From VXRN01 sp963664365 (lineage in GTDB: Bacteria > Chloroflexota > Dehalococcoidia > Lucifugimonadales > UBA1123): a stretch of DNA of 64,000 nt. Below the pieces are notes generated by a model. It saw only the letters and a program-made list of their open reading frames with translations, was not told the origin of the DNA and did not search any database. The DNA lies in contig OY761144.1 in assembly GCA_963664365.1 (NCBI GenBank), forward strand, positions 1,612,001-1,676,000, given 5' to 3'. Both the position numbers and the translations under genes were made by a program. Of this stretch, positions 43,810 through 50,998 are shown one piece after another; the first letter of the stretch is position 1; each line of letters opens with the position of its first letter.

Positions 43810-43863
43810 TGTCCTGTCATGGGATGAGGGTAGGGGGCATGGGACCGATTGCTTGCCGACTGA

Positions 43864-44334
43864 TCACCAACGATAGTGCGCGAATGCTCTGTTCGCCTCT
43901 GCCATTCGGTACAGGTCTTCCCGACGCTTCACCGCGGTGCCCTGGCCCCGCGCCGCCTCCGCGAGCTCTATGGACAGCCTGTCCGCCATCGGCCGGCCTT
44001 GCCTGGCGCGCGCCGCCTGGATTATCCAGCGCATCGATAGCGCCAAACGACGCTCCGGCCTGACCTCCGTAGGCACCTGGTACGTCGCTCCGCCCACTCT
44101 GCGCGACCGCACTTCGACCATCGGCGTAGTATTCCGTATCGCCTGGTCGAACACCTCTATTTGCGGACGACGCACCTCCTGTGAAGCCTTGTCCAAAGCC
44201 TCATAGACGATCTTCTGCGCCACCGTCTTCTTCCCGTTCAGCATCACCTTGTTGATGAACTGCGAAAGCTCGATATTGTGATACTTCGGGTCTGGTGTGA
44301 CCCTTCGCTTCTCTGCTCGTCGTCTCCGAGCCAT
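43864..44334 (-). CDS. rpsG: ribosomal protein uS7
   Basis: The 156-aa S7: RVTPDPKYHNIELSQFINKV, LNGKKTVAQKIVYEALDKAS, GGATYQVPTEVRPERRLALS, and the C-terminal KRREDLYRMAEANRAFAHYR. It binds the 3' domain of 16S rRNA and often regulates the str operon. Located 54 bases upstream of fusA. Confidence 0.98.
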   Translation of the reverse strand: MARRRRAEKRRVTPDPKYHNIELSQFINKVMLNGKKTVAQKIVYEALDKASQEVRRPQIEVFDQAIRNTTPMVEVRSRRVGGATYQVPTEVRPERRLALSMRWIIQAARARQGRPMADRLSIELAEAARGQGTAVKRREDLYRMAEANRAFAHYRW

Positions 44335-44426
44335 CCTAGATTCCTTCTCTAATCTCTCAGCTAGACTTCAGTTTGATTGATGGTATCCAACAGCCCCCAA
44401 ATCCACCTCCCAACCGTCGTATGTCC

Positions 44427-44502
44427 GTAGGGGCGCCCCTTGTGGGCGCCCGCCTCATCTTAAACCCCCTCTCCCTTGAGGGAGAGGGCTGGGGTGAGGG
44501 TG
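44427..44502. repeat. two adjacent dispersed palindromes in the rpsG-rpsL gap
   Basis: Between the two str-operon genes lie a TAGGGGC..GCCC hairpin (44427-44451) and a CCCTCTCCCTTGAGGGAGAGG element with a GGGGTGAGGG tail (44465-44502). A near-identical copy of the second element occurs inside a coding sequence at 45991-46028. No gene is visible in the 174-base gap. Confidence 0.88.
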
Positions 44503-44508
44503 ATCCAA

Positions 44509-44922
44509 TCATGCGTCCCTCTTCGTCCCATACTTGCTCCGGCCGCGCTTCCGACCGTCAACCCCTTCCGTATCCAGCGCGCCGCGCACGACGTGATACC
44601 GGACTCCCGGCAGGTCCTTAACCCTGCCTCCTCTGATCAGAACCGCCGAGTGCTCCTGGAGATTGTGCCCCTCTCCGGGTATGTACGCTGTGACCTCCAT
44701 CTGGTTGGTCAACCTGATCCTAGCCACCTTTCGCAGCGCGGAGTTCGGCTTCTTCGGCGTCTGAGTCCGCACCTGAACGCACACGCCCCGCTTCTGCGGC
44801 GAACCCGATCCTCTGCGCGTCCGATTCTTCAGCGAATTGTACGTGTATCGCAGCGCCGGAGCCTTCTCAGACTTGCTCTTCGACCGACGCGGCTTTCTCA
44901 CCAACTGGTTGACTGTGGGCAT
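44509..44922 (-). CDS. rpsL: ribosomal protein uS12
   Basis: S12, 137 aa from the ATG at 44922 (MPTVNQLVRKPRRSK) with AAGGGG upstream. Conserved decoding-centre motifs TPKKPNSALRKVARIRLTN and GHNLQEHSAVLIRGGRVKDL-PGVRYHVVRG are intact; lysines that confer streptomycin sensitivity lie in these. The end is a normal basic tail (KRGRSKYGTKRDA). A longer in-frame start (44991) is upstream of the predicted transcription start and unlikely. First gene of the large operon. Confidence 0.98.
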   Translation of the reverse strand: MPTVNQLVRKPRRSKSKSEKAPALRYTYNSLKNRTRRGSGSPQKRGVCVQVRTQTPKKPNSALRKVARIRLTNQMEVTAYIPGEGHNLQEHSAVLIRGGRVKDLPGVRYHVVRGALDTEGVDGRKRGRSKYGTKRDA

Positions 44923-44970
44923 CGCGAACCCCTTGCTAACGACTACGTTTTTGGAAGACACAAAGCAAGC

Positions 44971-45026
44971 GCCGTCACAAAGTGACGACAAACCGATATT
45001 TTACCGATTGCGCCGGCTTGTGTCAA
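44971..45026 (-). promoter_or_regulatory. str-operon promoter and leader palindrome
   Basis: On the minus strand a near-consensus promoter, TTGACA (45021-45026), 17-base spacer, TAAAAT (44998-45003), precedes rpsL. Just past the expected start, CGTCAC-AAA-GTGACG (44973-44987) forms a perfect short palindrome that could be an operator or leader hairpin. This promoter probably drives the whole ribosomal cluster. Confidence 0.82.
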
Positions 45027-45094
45027 ACGCAAATCCGCCTTTGAGCCTTCATCACTTTAGTACGCGCGCCACCAAAGCGCGAACATCCCCTCCC

Positions 45095-45490
45095 CCAAAC
45101 ATCCCCCAATCCACCCACCATCCCAACCCCCCAACCAACCCATCCTGCCAATCCCCCCATCCCGTAAATCCTGCTTCTGACAACATCCCGACCGCCCCCA
45201 CTGTCATTCCGAGCGCAGCGAGGAATCTAAAATCCCTGAACATCCCCCAATCCCCCAAACCAACCACCATCCCAATCCCCCAACCAACCCATCCTGCCAA
45301 TCCTCCCCATCCCGTAAATCCTGCTTCTGACAACATCCCGACCGCCCCCACTGTCATTCCGAGCGCAGCGAGGAATCTAAAATCCCTGAACATCCCCCAA
45401 TCCCCCAAACCAACCACCATCCCAATCCCCCAACCAACCCATCCTGCCAATCCTCCCCATCCCGTAAATCCTGCTTCTGACATCCCCCCA
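45095..45490. repeat. 150-bp tandem repeat (about 2.6 units)
   Basis: A C-rich satellite with an exact 150-base period: a first, slightly diverged unit up to 45240, a second at 45241-45390 and a third, truncated, from 45391. Each of the first two units ends with the dispersed TCATTCCGAGCGCAGCGAGG element (45203-45240 and 45353-45390). A minus-strand open frame through it is glycine/tryptophan-rich repeat translation, not a gene. Confidence 0.92.
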
Positions 45491-45534
45491 ATCAGCGAAA
45501 TCACCCCAATCCCCAAAATCCCCCTTCCACCCCC

Positions 45535-45564
45535 TTGACATCCGTTCTCACACTCCCCTATACT
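45535..45564 (+). promoter_or_regulatory. promoter for the terminase-like genes
   Basis: TTGACA (45535-45540), 18-base spacer, TATACT (45559-45564). The same upstream block (45490-45511) recurs at 48080-48101 ahead of another TTGACA promoter. The leader to 45634 is A/C-rich with no Shine-Dalgarno sequence. Confidence 0.72.
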
Positions 45565-45634
45565 GAACTACTGTACGGCAGCGCTCTAGTGCCACCAACC
45601 ACTAAAAACTCAAAACCAAAAACTAAAAACTCCA

Positions 45635-46561
45635 ATGACCCAACAGACACCATCCAACCCGGCCATCGACTTCGCCAACGCCATACTCGAAGTCACCAAC
45701 AACGGTCTCGAACTCATCGAGATCCTATACGACATCGCCCAGAACAAAGACGGCGACACCGCGACCAACGAACGCATCTCAGCGACAGCCGAACTCATGG
45801 ACCGAGGACTCGGCAAAGCCCCCAAGCAAATCAACCCCAACCCGGCCCCGGCCCCAACCCCCGAATCCAACGACAACGACGTAGGGGCGATTCGCGAATC
45901 GCCCTCGGTGCCCGCCGCCAACCCCAGGCCCGTAACCCAAATCAAACACGCCCTAAACGACACCTTCGGCCCACCCCCGGCCGCCCCAAACCCCCTCTCC
46001 CTTGAGGGAGAGGGCTGGGGTGAGGGTGAAAAGAGCGCCCTCGCCCACAACTCCATCCACTTCACCATCCAACAACACATCCTCGACATCACCAACAACG
46101 GATATGCCCTCCGAGACATCCTGCTGGAAATCGCCCGGGCCGAAGACGACCCAAAGATTACCGACCATCACCGGCGCAGAGCCTCGGTCATGCTGCTCAA
46201 CCGATCCCTCGCGGCCAACCCAAGCGCAGCCGCCCAGACCGACCCGGACGACGACTCCGACGAGGAGTTCGTCCCGGACCCCGACTGGGTCGCGGCCGTC
46301 AACGAGGTCAAGCGCATGGAGGACGAGGGAGAAATTCCGGCCGTAGAGTACGACCCCTTCAAGCCCACGAACTACTGGGTGCCCAAAGAGGTCGTATTGC
46401 CCTACGCCGAGGAAGTGGCCGCCAAGTTCATGGCCGAACTCGACCTTCAGGCCGAACGCCGGAAGGCATGGCCCGCCATCGAAGAACGCAGGCGCAAGAA
46501 ACTCGCCCAAATCTATCCGTCCCACTCCGAAGACCAAGACGACATCCCTCCGGAAACATAA
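45635..46561 (+). CDS. terminase-small-subunit-like protein with internal duplication
   Basis: I do not recognise the family. The 308-aa protein has two related helical segments: residues about 10-60 (FANAILEVTNNGLELIEILY...) and about 143-195 (IQQHILDITNNGYALRDILL...), both ending near a (L/M)-x-R-(G/S)-L motif. Between them is a Pro/Ala-rich linker that contains translated dispersed repeats. The C terminus is acidic and charged. Its stop shares one base with the large-terminase start (TAATG), and position suggests the small, DNA-recognising terminase subunit. The ATG lacks a clear ribosome-binding site. Confidence 0.68.
   Translation: MTQQTPSNPAIDFANAILEVTNNGLELIEILYDIAQNKDGDTATNERISATAELMDRGLGKAPKQINPNPAPAPTPESNDNDVGAIRESPSVPAANPRPVTQIKHALNDTFGPPPAAPNPLSLEGEGWGEGEKSALAHNSIHFTIQQHILDITNNGYALRDILLEIARAEDDPKITDHHRRRASVMLLNRSLAANPSAAAQTDPDDDSDEEFVPDPDWVAAVNEVKRMEDEGEIPAVEYDPFKPTNYWVPKEVVLPYAEEVAAKFMAELDLQAERRKAWPAIEERRRKKLAQIYPSHSEDQDDIPPET
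45881..45904. repeat. TAGGGGC..GCCC hairpin inside coding sequence
   Basis: A GTAGGGGCGATTCGCGAATCGCCC palindrome-type copy (24 bases) lies in frame in the terminase-small-like gene and is translated as part of its linker (VGAIRESP). Confidence 0.8.
45991..46028. repeat. CCCTCTCCC..GGGAGAGGG element inside coding sequence
   Basis: A 38-base copy of the element at 44465-44502 lies in frame and is translated as PLSLEGEGWGEG in the linker of the terminase-small-like protein. Confidence 0.9.
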
Positions 46562-47916
46562 TGTCCATAGACACCGAGATCCTCACCACTCTCACCGGCG
46601 AAGACCGCGTGAACGCTGTCACATCCCATATCTTGTCGCTACCCCAGGACCTGCGCGGCCCGACCGTGCGCGCATACTCGCGCGGCCTTCCCGAATGGGA
46701 AGCGTCTGAACTCACGTACAACTGGGATCTCAACGCCAGACAGGCCCAACTCCCGCCGCCCGGCCGCTGGAATACCTGGCTGATACTCGCCGGACGCGGC
46801 TTCGGAAAGACCCGCACAGGCGCCGAATGGGTCCGCGCTCAGACAGAGAACGGACGCGCCCGCCGAGTAGCCCTCATCGCCCGATCCCTCGCCGAAGCCC
46901 AATCCGTCATGATCGAAGGCGAGTCAGGCATCCTAAATACCTCACCGCCCTGGCACATGCCCATCTACGAACCGTCCAAGAGAAAACTCACCTGGCCCAA
47001 CGGCGCCCGCGCCCTCATCTTCTCAAGCCACGAACCCGACCAACTAAGAGGCCCACAATTCGACGCCGCATGGTGCGACGAACTCGCCTCATGGCAGTAC
47101 CCCAACCAGACCTGGAACAACCTCAACTTCGCCCTCCGGCTCGGACAGCCCCCTAAGTGCGTCGTCACCACGACCCCAAAGTCCATCGAACTCGTCAGAA
47201 CCCTGTCCAACGGCCCGGGAGTCCATGTCACCCGCGGAACGACCTTTCAGAACAAAGACAACCTGGCCCCTGAGTTCTTCGACGCCATCGTCGAACAGTA
47301 CGACGGCACGCGCCTCGGACGACAGGAAATCTACGCCGAACTCATAGACCAGGACGAAAACGCCCTCTGGAAACGCGCCTGGATCGAAGACGCCCGGCTC
47401 ACCAGCCATCCGCCCGTGGCCCGTATCGTCGTCGCCATAGACCCCGCAATGTCCGCCAAGCCCAGCAGTTCCGAGACCGGAATAGTCGTCGTCGGCGCCG
47501 ACATGCACCGCGAACATGCCTACGTCCTCGCCGACGAGTCCGGCCGGCTGACCCCCCAGGGCTGGGCGATGCGAGCCGTCCACCTATTCGACAAGTTCAA
47601 TGCCTCACGCATCATCGCCGAAGACAACGCCGGCGGAGACCTCGTCAAGTCCACCCTCAAAGCCGCCGTCCCCCGAACGCTGCCCTACAAGGGCATCAAG
47701 GCCCGGACCGGCAAATACCTACGCGCCGAACCCGTAGCCGCCCTCTACGAACAGGGACGAGTCCACCACGTAGGCCGCTTCCCCGAACTCGAAGACCAGA
47801 TGTGTACATGGTCCGCCGAACTCGGACCCTCCGGCTCCCCCGACCGCGCCGACGCCCTAGTCCACGCCATTACCGAACTGATGATAGAACGAATCCCAAT
47901 CAAAATCTGGGTCTAA
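46561..47916 (+). CDS. phage-type large terminase subunit
   Basis: A 451-aa DNA-packaging motor. ATPase: Walker A AGRGFGKT (77-84), Walker B AAWCDE (169-174), coupling motif VVTTTP (201-206). Nuclease domain: VAIDPAMS and a later D-N-A-G-G-D-L-V block (EDNAGGDLV) with SPDRADALVHA near the end, matching the RNase H-like endonuclease of TerL. The ATG at 46561 follows the previous stop directly; a longer start is unsupported. No portal, capsid or tail genes follow, so it is an orphan packaging module or prophage remnant, though its motifs look intact. Confidence 0.93.
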   Translation: MSIDTEILTTLTGEDRVNAVTSHILSLPQDLRGPTVRAYSRGLPEWEASELTYNWDLNARQAQLPPPGRWNTWLILAGRGFGKTRTGAEWVRAQTENGRARRVALIARSLAEAQSVMIEGESGILNTSPPWHMPIYEPSKRKLTWPNGARALIFSSHEPDQLRGPQFDAAWCDELASWQYPNQTWNNLNFALRLGQPPKCVVTTTPKSIELVRTLSNGPGVHVTRGTTFQNKDNLAPEFFDAIVEQYDGTRLGRQEIYAELIDQDENALWKRAWIEDARLTSHPPVARIVVAIDPAMSAKPSSSETGIVVVGADMHREHAYVLADESGRLTPQGWAMRAVHLFDKFNASRIIAEDNAGGDLVKSTLKAAVPRTLPYKGIKARTGKYLRAEPVAALYEQGRVHHVGRFPELEDQMCTWSAELGPSGSPDRADALVHAITELMIERIPIKIWV

Positions 47917-47926
47917 CCACCTATGG

Positions 47927-48027
47927 GAGCGCGGGCGCCCACACCCGCCAAACGCCCATGGGAGCGCGGGCGTCCCGCCCGCAACCTCTGTCATTTCGAG
48001 CGCAGCGAGAAATCTAAAATCCCTGAG
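47927..48027. repeat. cluster of dispersed repeats after the terminase
   Basis: Two copies of a TGGGAGCGCGGGCG element (from 47924 and 47959) are followed by a TCATTTCGAGCGCAGCGAG element (47990-48027), the same family as in the 150-bp satellite. The gap 47917-48197 otherwise holds only a promoter. Confidence 0.82.
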
Positions 48028-48128
48028 CGCCAGCCCCGACCATCCCAAAACCCGCAGCCCGACTTTAGTGCCCGCCCAAAATCAGCGAAATCACCCCAAT
48101 CACAAAAATCACAGTTCAGACACACCCC

Positions 48129-48158
48129 TTGACACGAACTTGGGTACTGTTCTAAAAT
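48129..48158 (+). promoter_or_regulatory. promoter for the small protein at 48198
   Basis: TTGACA (48129-48134), 18-base spacer, TAAAAT (48153-48158). The sequence upstream (48080-48101) is identical to that before the terminase promoter. Confidence 0.75.
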
Positions 48159-48197
48159 GTTCTCATAATGCCCAGTTCACAACAAGGAGGCAGCGAT

Positions 48198-48464
48198 ATG
48201 TCAGCGCGCGATCATGCTGTCGATAGCCCTCAGATTCCCATGCCCGGTATGCCGGACTCTCCGGCATTCACCCGGATTCACGGCTCTGCCGGCCTCGCTC
48301 CGGGCCAAGTGGTCGAATACCAGGGACGGATCATTGGAGGTCCAAGGTTTGGTCTGAGGGGCAAAGTCGTGCGTACCCGTGTCCGTCAGGCCGTGGTGGA
48401 CATGGGCCCCGCCGGAACGTGGCACATTCCCTACCACTTCCTCACCCTGCCAAAAGCCGCCTAA
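48198..48464 (+). CDS. hypothetical small protein, 88 aa
   Basis: I do not recognise this protein. The ATG at 48198 has a perfect AAGGAGG upstream and a strong promoter, so it should be expressed. The N-terminal 25 residues are Pro/Met/Asp-rich and likely disordered; the C-terminal part (GQVVEYQGRIIGGPRFGLRG then KVVRTRVRQAVVDM) resembles a small SH3/KOW-like barrel, with W-H-I-P-Y-H-F near the end. Cytoplasmic, possibly nucleic-acid binding. It lies upstream of ftsZ but is separated from it by repeats. Confidence 0.75.
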   Translation: MSARDHAVDSPQIPMPGMPDSPAFTRIHGSAGLAPGQVVEYQGRIIGGPRFGLRGKVVRTRVRQAVVDMGPAGTWHIPYHFLTLPKAA

Positions 48465-48487
48465 GAGTTTCACATCCGCCCTCATCG

Positions 48488-48662
48488 TCATTACCATGAA
48501 AATAGCAGCCACACCAACCAAACCGTCATTCCGGCGAAGGCCGGAATCCAGAGAGGCCCGGGGCTGGGCCACGCCATTTTCATCCCCTTATGTGGCCTTG
48601 CAAGGCCATGGTGATTCCGGCGAAGAGCCTGCCCCGTACCCGATACGGGGCCGGAATCCAGA
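48488..48662. repeat. composite of dispersed palindromic elements
   Basis: The gap between the small gene and ftsZ contains a TCATTACCATGAAAAT start, a TTCCGGCGAAGGCCGGAA palindrome (48528-48547), a TTTTCATC..GGCC..AAGGCC segment and a GCCCCGTA..TACGGGGC hairpin (48630-48650). The same order recurs at 59065-59342, suggesting a composite mobile repeat. Confidence 0.85.
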
Positions 48663-48739
48663 ATTGAGGTCAGTCTGAGAAACGCAAATACATCTGGAAC
48701 CGGTACTAGAATGGCTGGTCACATACAGGAGAGTCACAA

Positions 48740-49852
48740 ATGTTCAAGAGATGGTTCAAAAAAGACTGGAACGTGGATTCCAATGACGCCGCCGCTCTGC
48801 CCGACGTCGGCATCAGGGTGGTGGGCGTAGGCGGGGGCGGAGGCAACGCCGTCCGCCGAATGGCCGACGCCGGACTCCGAGGCGTCGATTTCCTCGTCCT
48901 CAACACCGATGTTCAGGCGCTGCGCTCTTTCAAGACCATACCGACCTTCGCCATCGGCCCGGCCGCCACCAACGGCATGGGGTCCGGCGGACGTCCCGAA
49001 GTCGGACGACGCGCCATGCGCGAAAGCAGGGCGCAGGTCTCCAAGCTGGTCCAGAGCTCGGACATGGTGTTCGTCGCCGCCGGACTCGGCGGAGGTACGG
49101 GCACGGGCGCCGCCTCCATGGTCGCCGACATTGCCCGCAAGCACGGCGCGCTCACCGTCGGAGTCGTCACGCTCCCGTTCAGCTTCGAGGGTCCGCGCAG
49201 ACGGGAGTACGCCGAAGATGGCCTTGCCCAACTCAGGCAGAAAGTGGACACCCTAATCGTCGTAGAAAACGACCGGCTGCTCGCCTCCCTGAACGCCAAG
49301 ATCCAACTTGAGCAAGCCTTCAGGCTCGCGGACGAGACCCTACGGCAGGGTGTGCAGGGCGTGTCCGACGTCGTAACCCTCAACGGCCTGATAAACGTGG
49401 ACTTCGCCGATGTCAAAGCCGTCATGACCGGCGGGGGAGACGCTTTCATGGCCCTCGGCGTCGGCGAAGGACGCGACGCCTCCACTCAGGCCGCCCGCTC
49501 CGCGCTCGAAAACCCTCTGTTCGACGCCCCGTTGGAGGGCGCGACCGGCGTCCTGTTCAACGTCACGGGCGGACCCGATCTGACCCTGGGCCAGGTGCAT
49601 GAAGTGGCCGACATCGTCAAGCAGGCGGCCAGCCCCGACGCCAACGTCGTCTTCGGAGTCGTTCAGGACCGACGCATGACCAGATCGGTCCGCGTCACCC
49701 TCGTCGGTACCGGAGTCAACCGCGTCATCGGGCCCAAGCCCATCGCCGAAGCCGTCTCCCGGTCCGTGCCCGCTCGGACACTCGCCCCCATCCCATCCGC
49801 CAACGGACGCCTCCAAACCAGCATGGCCCTAGGAATCCGCGCCAAGGACTGA
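48740..49852 (+). CDS. ftsZ: cell-division tubulin homologue FtsZ
   Basis: A 370-aa FtsZ with the tubulin signature GGGTGTG at 117-123, the N-terminal VGVGGGGGNAV nucleotide loop (28-38), FLVLNTDVQALR and the T7-loop NVDFADVKAVM that triggers GTP hydrolysis in the next subunit. The segment IGPAATNGMGSGGRPEVGRR differs from the usual LTxGLGAGGNP wording. The conserved C-terminal peptide for FtsA or ZipA binding is not evident (ends MALGIRAKD). Z-ring assembly is the presumed role, but a divergent paralogue cannot be excluded. AGGAGAG precedes the ATG. Confidence 0.92.
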   Translation: MFKRWFKKDWNVDSNDAAALPDVGIRVVGVGGGGGNAVRRMADAGLRGVDFLVLNTDVQALRSFKTIPTFAIGPAATNGMGSGGRPEVGRRAMRESRAQVSKLVQSSDMVFVAAGLGGGTGTGAASMVADIARKHGALTVGVVTLPFSFEGPRRREYAEDGLAQLRQKVDTLIVVENDRLLASLNAKIQLEQAFRLADETLRQGVQGVSDVVTLNGLINVDFADVKAVMTGGGDAFMALGVGEGRDASTQAARSALENPLFDAPLEGATGVLFNVTGGPDLTLGQVHEVADIVKQAASPDANVVFGVVQDRRMTRSVRVTLVGTGVNRVIGPKPIAEAVSRSVPARTLAPIPSANGRLQTSMALGIRAKD

Positions 49853-49883
49853 AATGAGATGAGTTAGCGGCTAGCGCCAAACC

Positions 49884-50756
49884 TCACCCGAAGAACCCCC
49901 CACCGATATGCTCCCCAATAACCGACGCCACCAGCGAGGGCCTCTGAAGCGGCACGTCATGAATACTGTCCTCCATCCAGACCGTCTTGCTCCGCGGCAG
50001 CAGCGACTCCGCCCGCGCGATCGCCCCTTCACGCCAAAATTGCCGATTCGGGGAAGCCTCGCCGTTCCGCTGCCGCGCAGGCATCAGCAGTACCGGACAC
50101 TCCACCCTCGGATACAACTCGGACGGCCTATGCTCCCAAAGCGCCTCTATGATCCTGAAATGGTTCTCCCGACTCAGCCGAGACGTTATCGTCCCATCCT
50201 CCAACTCCCGAAAGTTCGCCAAGACGATCTCCTCGACCCGCGCGTCGTCCATTGCGATGCTCCGCGACCTCAGCCGCTCCCTGAACGACTCGAATGTCAC
50301 GCCCTTCCAGACGGGCGGCGCCATCTCCCGCTTGGCGTCCTCCAACGTCCGGCCCGGGCGCGCCGAAATCTCAATTGTCCCGCCGTCCACGAGGCACAAC
50401 CCCCTCGCCTTGCCCGGATTGGCGACCGCGTACTCCAGCGCCACGTCGCCGCCCCACGAGTGCCCCGCCAGTACCGGCTTCTCGATCCCGACCGCCGACA
50501 GAAACCCGTCCAGGTCCGATACGACCGTCCCGAAGTCGTACCCGGAATCCGGCTTGAAAGACCGCCCGTGTCCGCGCTGGTCCAACGCCAAAACCCGGAA
50601 CCGTTCGCTCAAAATTGGCGCGACCAGGTCCCAGATGCGGCAGTTGGACGCCAGGCCGTGAAGCAGAACGACAGCCTGTCCGCTCCCGCCCCAGTCTCGA
50701 TAGTGGAAGGAGTTGCCGTTGACCTCGACGGTGCGCTCGGCGGCGGAATGTCTCAT
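49884..50756 (-). CDS. alpha/beta-fold hydrolase
   Basis: The 290-aa protein has the oxyanion HG (VVLLHGLASNCR, 29-40), the nucleophile elbow AGHSWGG with S100, an acid candidate in CLVDGG, and the C-terminal histidine in EDSIHDVPLQRP. This is the fold of epoxide hydrolases, haloperoxidases and esterases; the substrate is not predictable. I use the ATG at 50756 (MRHSAAERTVEVNG); the frame extends 60 codons further into a repeat-like intergenic stretch and that part is unconvincing. Divergent from the DUF2851 gene. Confidence 0.9.
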   Translation of the reverse strand: MRHSAAERTVEVNGNSFHYRDWGGSGQAVVLLHGLASNCRIWDLVAPILSERFRVLALDQRGHGRSFKPDSGYDFGTVVSDLDGFLSAVGIEKPVLAGHSWGGDVALEYAVANPGKARGLCLVDGGTIEISARPGRTLEDAKREMAPPVWKGVTFESFRERLRSRSIAMDDARVEEIVLANFRELEDGTITSRLSRENHFRIIEALWEHRPSELYPRVECPVLLMPARQRNGEASPNRQFWREGAIARAESLLPRSKTVWMEDSIHDVPLQRPSLVASVIGEHIGGGFFG

Positions 50757-50998
50757 ACTAGGACGCCGTTGCGGATCGGCAGTCGCTTTCTGTTCATGAA
50801 TGACGTATTCCGATGACTGAATGTGGTCCAAGTCTAGCACAAGGCGCTGAGATATACCCTCCGCCGTCCCACCCACCAACCCTATCTTGCCCATCCCGTA
50901 ATCCTGAAAATCCTGCTTCAGACCGCCATGATACACTGAAGTGGGGTGAGGCCACTCGTGCGATGGCGTCGCCCAATACAGACCGTACGGGGAGAGCC

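Noticed and set aside
45095..45490. Possible CRISPR array
   Set aside because: The 150-bp units are near-identical throughout; there are no short repeats with unique spacers and no cas genes.
45052..45516. Minus-strand frame of 154 codons in the satellite
   Set aside because: It simply translates the 150-bp repeat (period is a multiple of three) and has no protein-like features.
45635..47916. Complete prophage
   Set aside because: Only terminase genes are present; no integrase, portal, capsid, tail or lysis genes and no attachment-site pair that I can see.
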